A stretch of DNA of 64,000 bases from Croceicoccus mobilis (lineage in GTDB: Bacteria; Pseudomonadota; Alphaproteobacteria; Sphingomonadales; Sphingomonadaceae): assembly GCF_001661965.1 (NCBI RefSeq), contig NZ_LYWZ01000023.1, positions 124,001-188,000 on the forward strand. The letters run 5' to 3'. Shown here one piece after another: positions 62,766 through 64,000 of this stretch; positions within the stretch are counted from its first letter, which is position 1; each line of letters opens with the position of its first letter. The position numbers and the translations under genes are program-made. Under the pieces are notes generated by a model. That model was not told where the DNA came from and searched no databases. It was given only the letters and a program-made list of their open reading frames with translations.

Positions 62766-64000
62766 TTAACCGCGGCGGCGGCGCAAGGCAACCATTGCCA
62801 GCGCCAATAGCACCAATGCCCATGCCAGAGAGAGCCAGATACCCATTCGGGCAAAGGCGGTGGGCGCATGGGCAGGCGGCACGAACCCATCGATCCGGCC
62901 CGATCGATAGGTGCCGATATGATCGCGCACCACGCCATTGGCGTCGATAACCGCGCTGATCCCGGTGGTGGTGGAGCGCATGACGGGCAGCCCCTCCTCC
63001 ATCGCGCGCAGCCTTGCCTGCGCCAGGTGCTGCGGCGGGCCCCACGCGCCGAACCAGCCATCGTTTGACGGGTTTACGATGTAATCGGGGCGGTTTTTGG
63101 AATCGACGACCTCGCCTGAAAACACGATCTCATAGCAAAGCTGGATCCCGGCCTGCCCCCATCGACCAAGGTCCAGTGTGCGCGGGCCGGGACCGGGGCG
63201 GAAATCAATCGAACCGGGCACCAGCCGCGTCACGCCCAGCGGCTCCAGCAAAGAGCGCATGGGAAGATATTCGCCATAGGGCACGAGATGCGACTTGGCA
63301 TAGCTGGCCGCGATCTCGCCATCGGGGCCGATCGCGGTGACGACATTTTCGGCCGCAATGGCACGGTTTTCGTTGCCGATGACGAGATCGACCGACCCCG
63401 TCACCAGCATTGCGCCCGGCCCCATCAGCGCGGCGATGCGGTCGCGCGCGATGTCGGGATCGGCGGCAAAGGTCGCCTGCCGGTAATAGCGCTGCGGATA
63501 GCCGTTCTCGAGATAATCGGGCACGCCCGATTCGGGCCAGAGCACCAGCCGCGTCTCGTCCTCCTTGGCAGGTGCGCCGGTCAATTCGACCGAGCGCAGG
63601 AAATTCGTCTCGTAATATTGCGGCTCGTTCAGCACCTCCTGCCGGATGTCGGGCTGGACGAGGCGGAATTCGAGCGTGCCCTGTTCTTCGGCGGGAGCGG
63701 GCCATGGCACGAAGAGCAACAGGCCGATGAGGGCCAAGGGCAGCGCGCGTTTGAGCCGATCCCGATCCATCATCGCCGCACGCATGGCAATCCACCACGC
63801 CCCCGCACAGGCCAGCACCAGCCCCGACAGCGCATAGGTGCCCATCCACGGCGCCAGCCAGCCGACCGCTCCGGGCCGGTCGAATCCGCCAACCAGCGCC
63901 ACGCCGACCGGGTTCCAGGCAAAGCCGGTAAACATTTCCCCGCGTAAGAATTCGCTGATCGCCCAGCATCCGGCCAATGCCAGCGCAAATGCCGCGGGCG
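62766..64000 (-). CDS. lnt: Apolipoprotein N-acyltransferase (partial, N terminus beyond window)
   Basis: The visible 411 codons hold the C-terminal membrane helices of the N-part and the full nitrilase-like domain. The catalytic residues are present: Glu ([10 protein letters not shown]), Lys ([13 protein letters not shown]) and Cys (QLCYEIVF), followed by a final membrane helix. Lnt adds a third acyl chain to lipoproteins in the inner membrane and is needed for outer-membrane sorting. The start lies right of the window. The window edge cuts the 5' end. Confidence 0.94.
   Translation of the reverse strand, partial: PAAFALALAGCWAISEFLRGEMFTGFAWNPVGVALVGGFDRPGAVGWLAPWMGTYALSGLVLACAGAWWIAMRAAMMDRDRLKRALPLALIGLLLFVPWPAPAEEQGTLEFRLVQPDIRQEVLNEPQYYETNFLRSVELTGAPAKEDETRLVLWPESGVPDYLENGYPQRYYRQATFAADPDIARDRIAALMGPGAMLVTGSVDLVIGNENRAIAAENVVTAIGPDGEIAASYAKSHLVPYGEYLPMRSLLEPLGVTRLVPGSIDFRPGPGPRTLDLGRWGQAGIQLCYEIVFSGEVVDSKNRPDYIVNPSNDGWFGAWGPPQHLAQARLRAMEEGLPVMRSTTTGISAVIDANGVVRDHIGTYRSGRIDGFVPPAHAPTAFARMGIWLSLAWALVLLALAMVALRRRRG

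Noticed and set aside
61430-63061. metK frame extended to 63061
   Set aside because: The added N terminus is Arg/Pro/Trp-rich nonsense overlapping lnt; MetK conservation begins exactly at 62683.

Overview
The window is a chromosomal segment of a GC-rich alphaproteobacterium, most likely order Sphingomonadales and probably an Erythrobacteraceae-type organism. The basis is the RpoB, RplJ, RplL and GroESL sequences, the biliverdin phytochrome with an HWE kinase, two further HWE/His kinases, a bacterial Cdc48-type ATPase, the alphaproteobacterial GlnE and MetK, and the general codon and gene style. No rRNA, CRISPR array, insertion sequence or prophage was seen. The content is core genome plus signalling and envelope genes.

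Layout. 1-3050: the 5' end of rpoB runs leftward off the edge from its own promoter. It lies head to head with a small-protein/DUF2975/HTH cassette, which is followed by rplJ-rplL. This breaks the usual rplJL-rpoBC order. 3073-8540: a Tat-exported intradiol dioxygenase diverges from a MATE exporter. CIRCE-controlled groES-groEL and a host-attachment-family protein follow. 8561-11748: heme oxygenase and bacteriophytochrome form a light-sensing operon. 11761-16057: agmatine deiminase, a COG3650 lipoprotein, a candidate small RNA with a strong terminator, and a two-domain Cdc48 AAA ATPase. 16062-23306: MscS channel, CHASE3-HWE kinase, M1 aminopeptidase and a HerA-like DUF853 ATPase. 23303-28251: EF-hand protein, OmpR-type regulator, sensor kinase, and aminopeptidase P. 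28386-33337: oligopeptidase B, DUF2939 protein, thioesterase, and a 7TM diguanylate cyclase. 33338-41077: flavin reductase, FtsK, a ThiE-like protein, YggS, GNAT protein, Flp pilin with a long tail, tRNA-Thr, a class A beta-lactamase-fold protein and small envelope proteins.

41353-47201 is a tightly overlapping five-gene run (polA, a pabC-like lyase, an aminotransferase, an RluA-type pseudouridine synthase, arfB). 47224-49960: murA with a coupled small lipoprotein, divergent from galU. 50204-54634: a large MASE1/PAS hybrid kinase convergent with a LytM peptidase. 54828-58840: glnE, bcp and a DUF455 gene as one leftward unit. 58882-64000: a UshA-like 5'-nucleotidase, an orphan GH24 lysozyme, metK and the 3' part of lnt.

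The strongest functional groupings are the phytochrome pair (chromophore synthesis plus receptor), the EF-hand/two-component operon, the chaperonin operon under HrcA, and the polA run. The most interesting unexplained items are the candidate sRNA at about 13482-13545, the rpoB/rplJL rearrangement with a palindrome-rich control region, a motif shared by the diguanylate cyclase and LytM upstream regions, the palindrome before metK, and the beta-lactamase-fold protein whose general base is uncertain.
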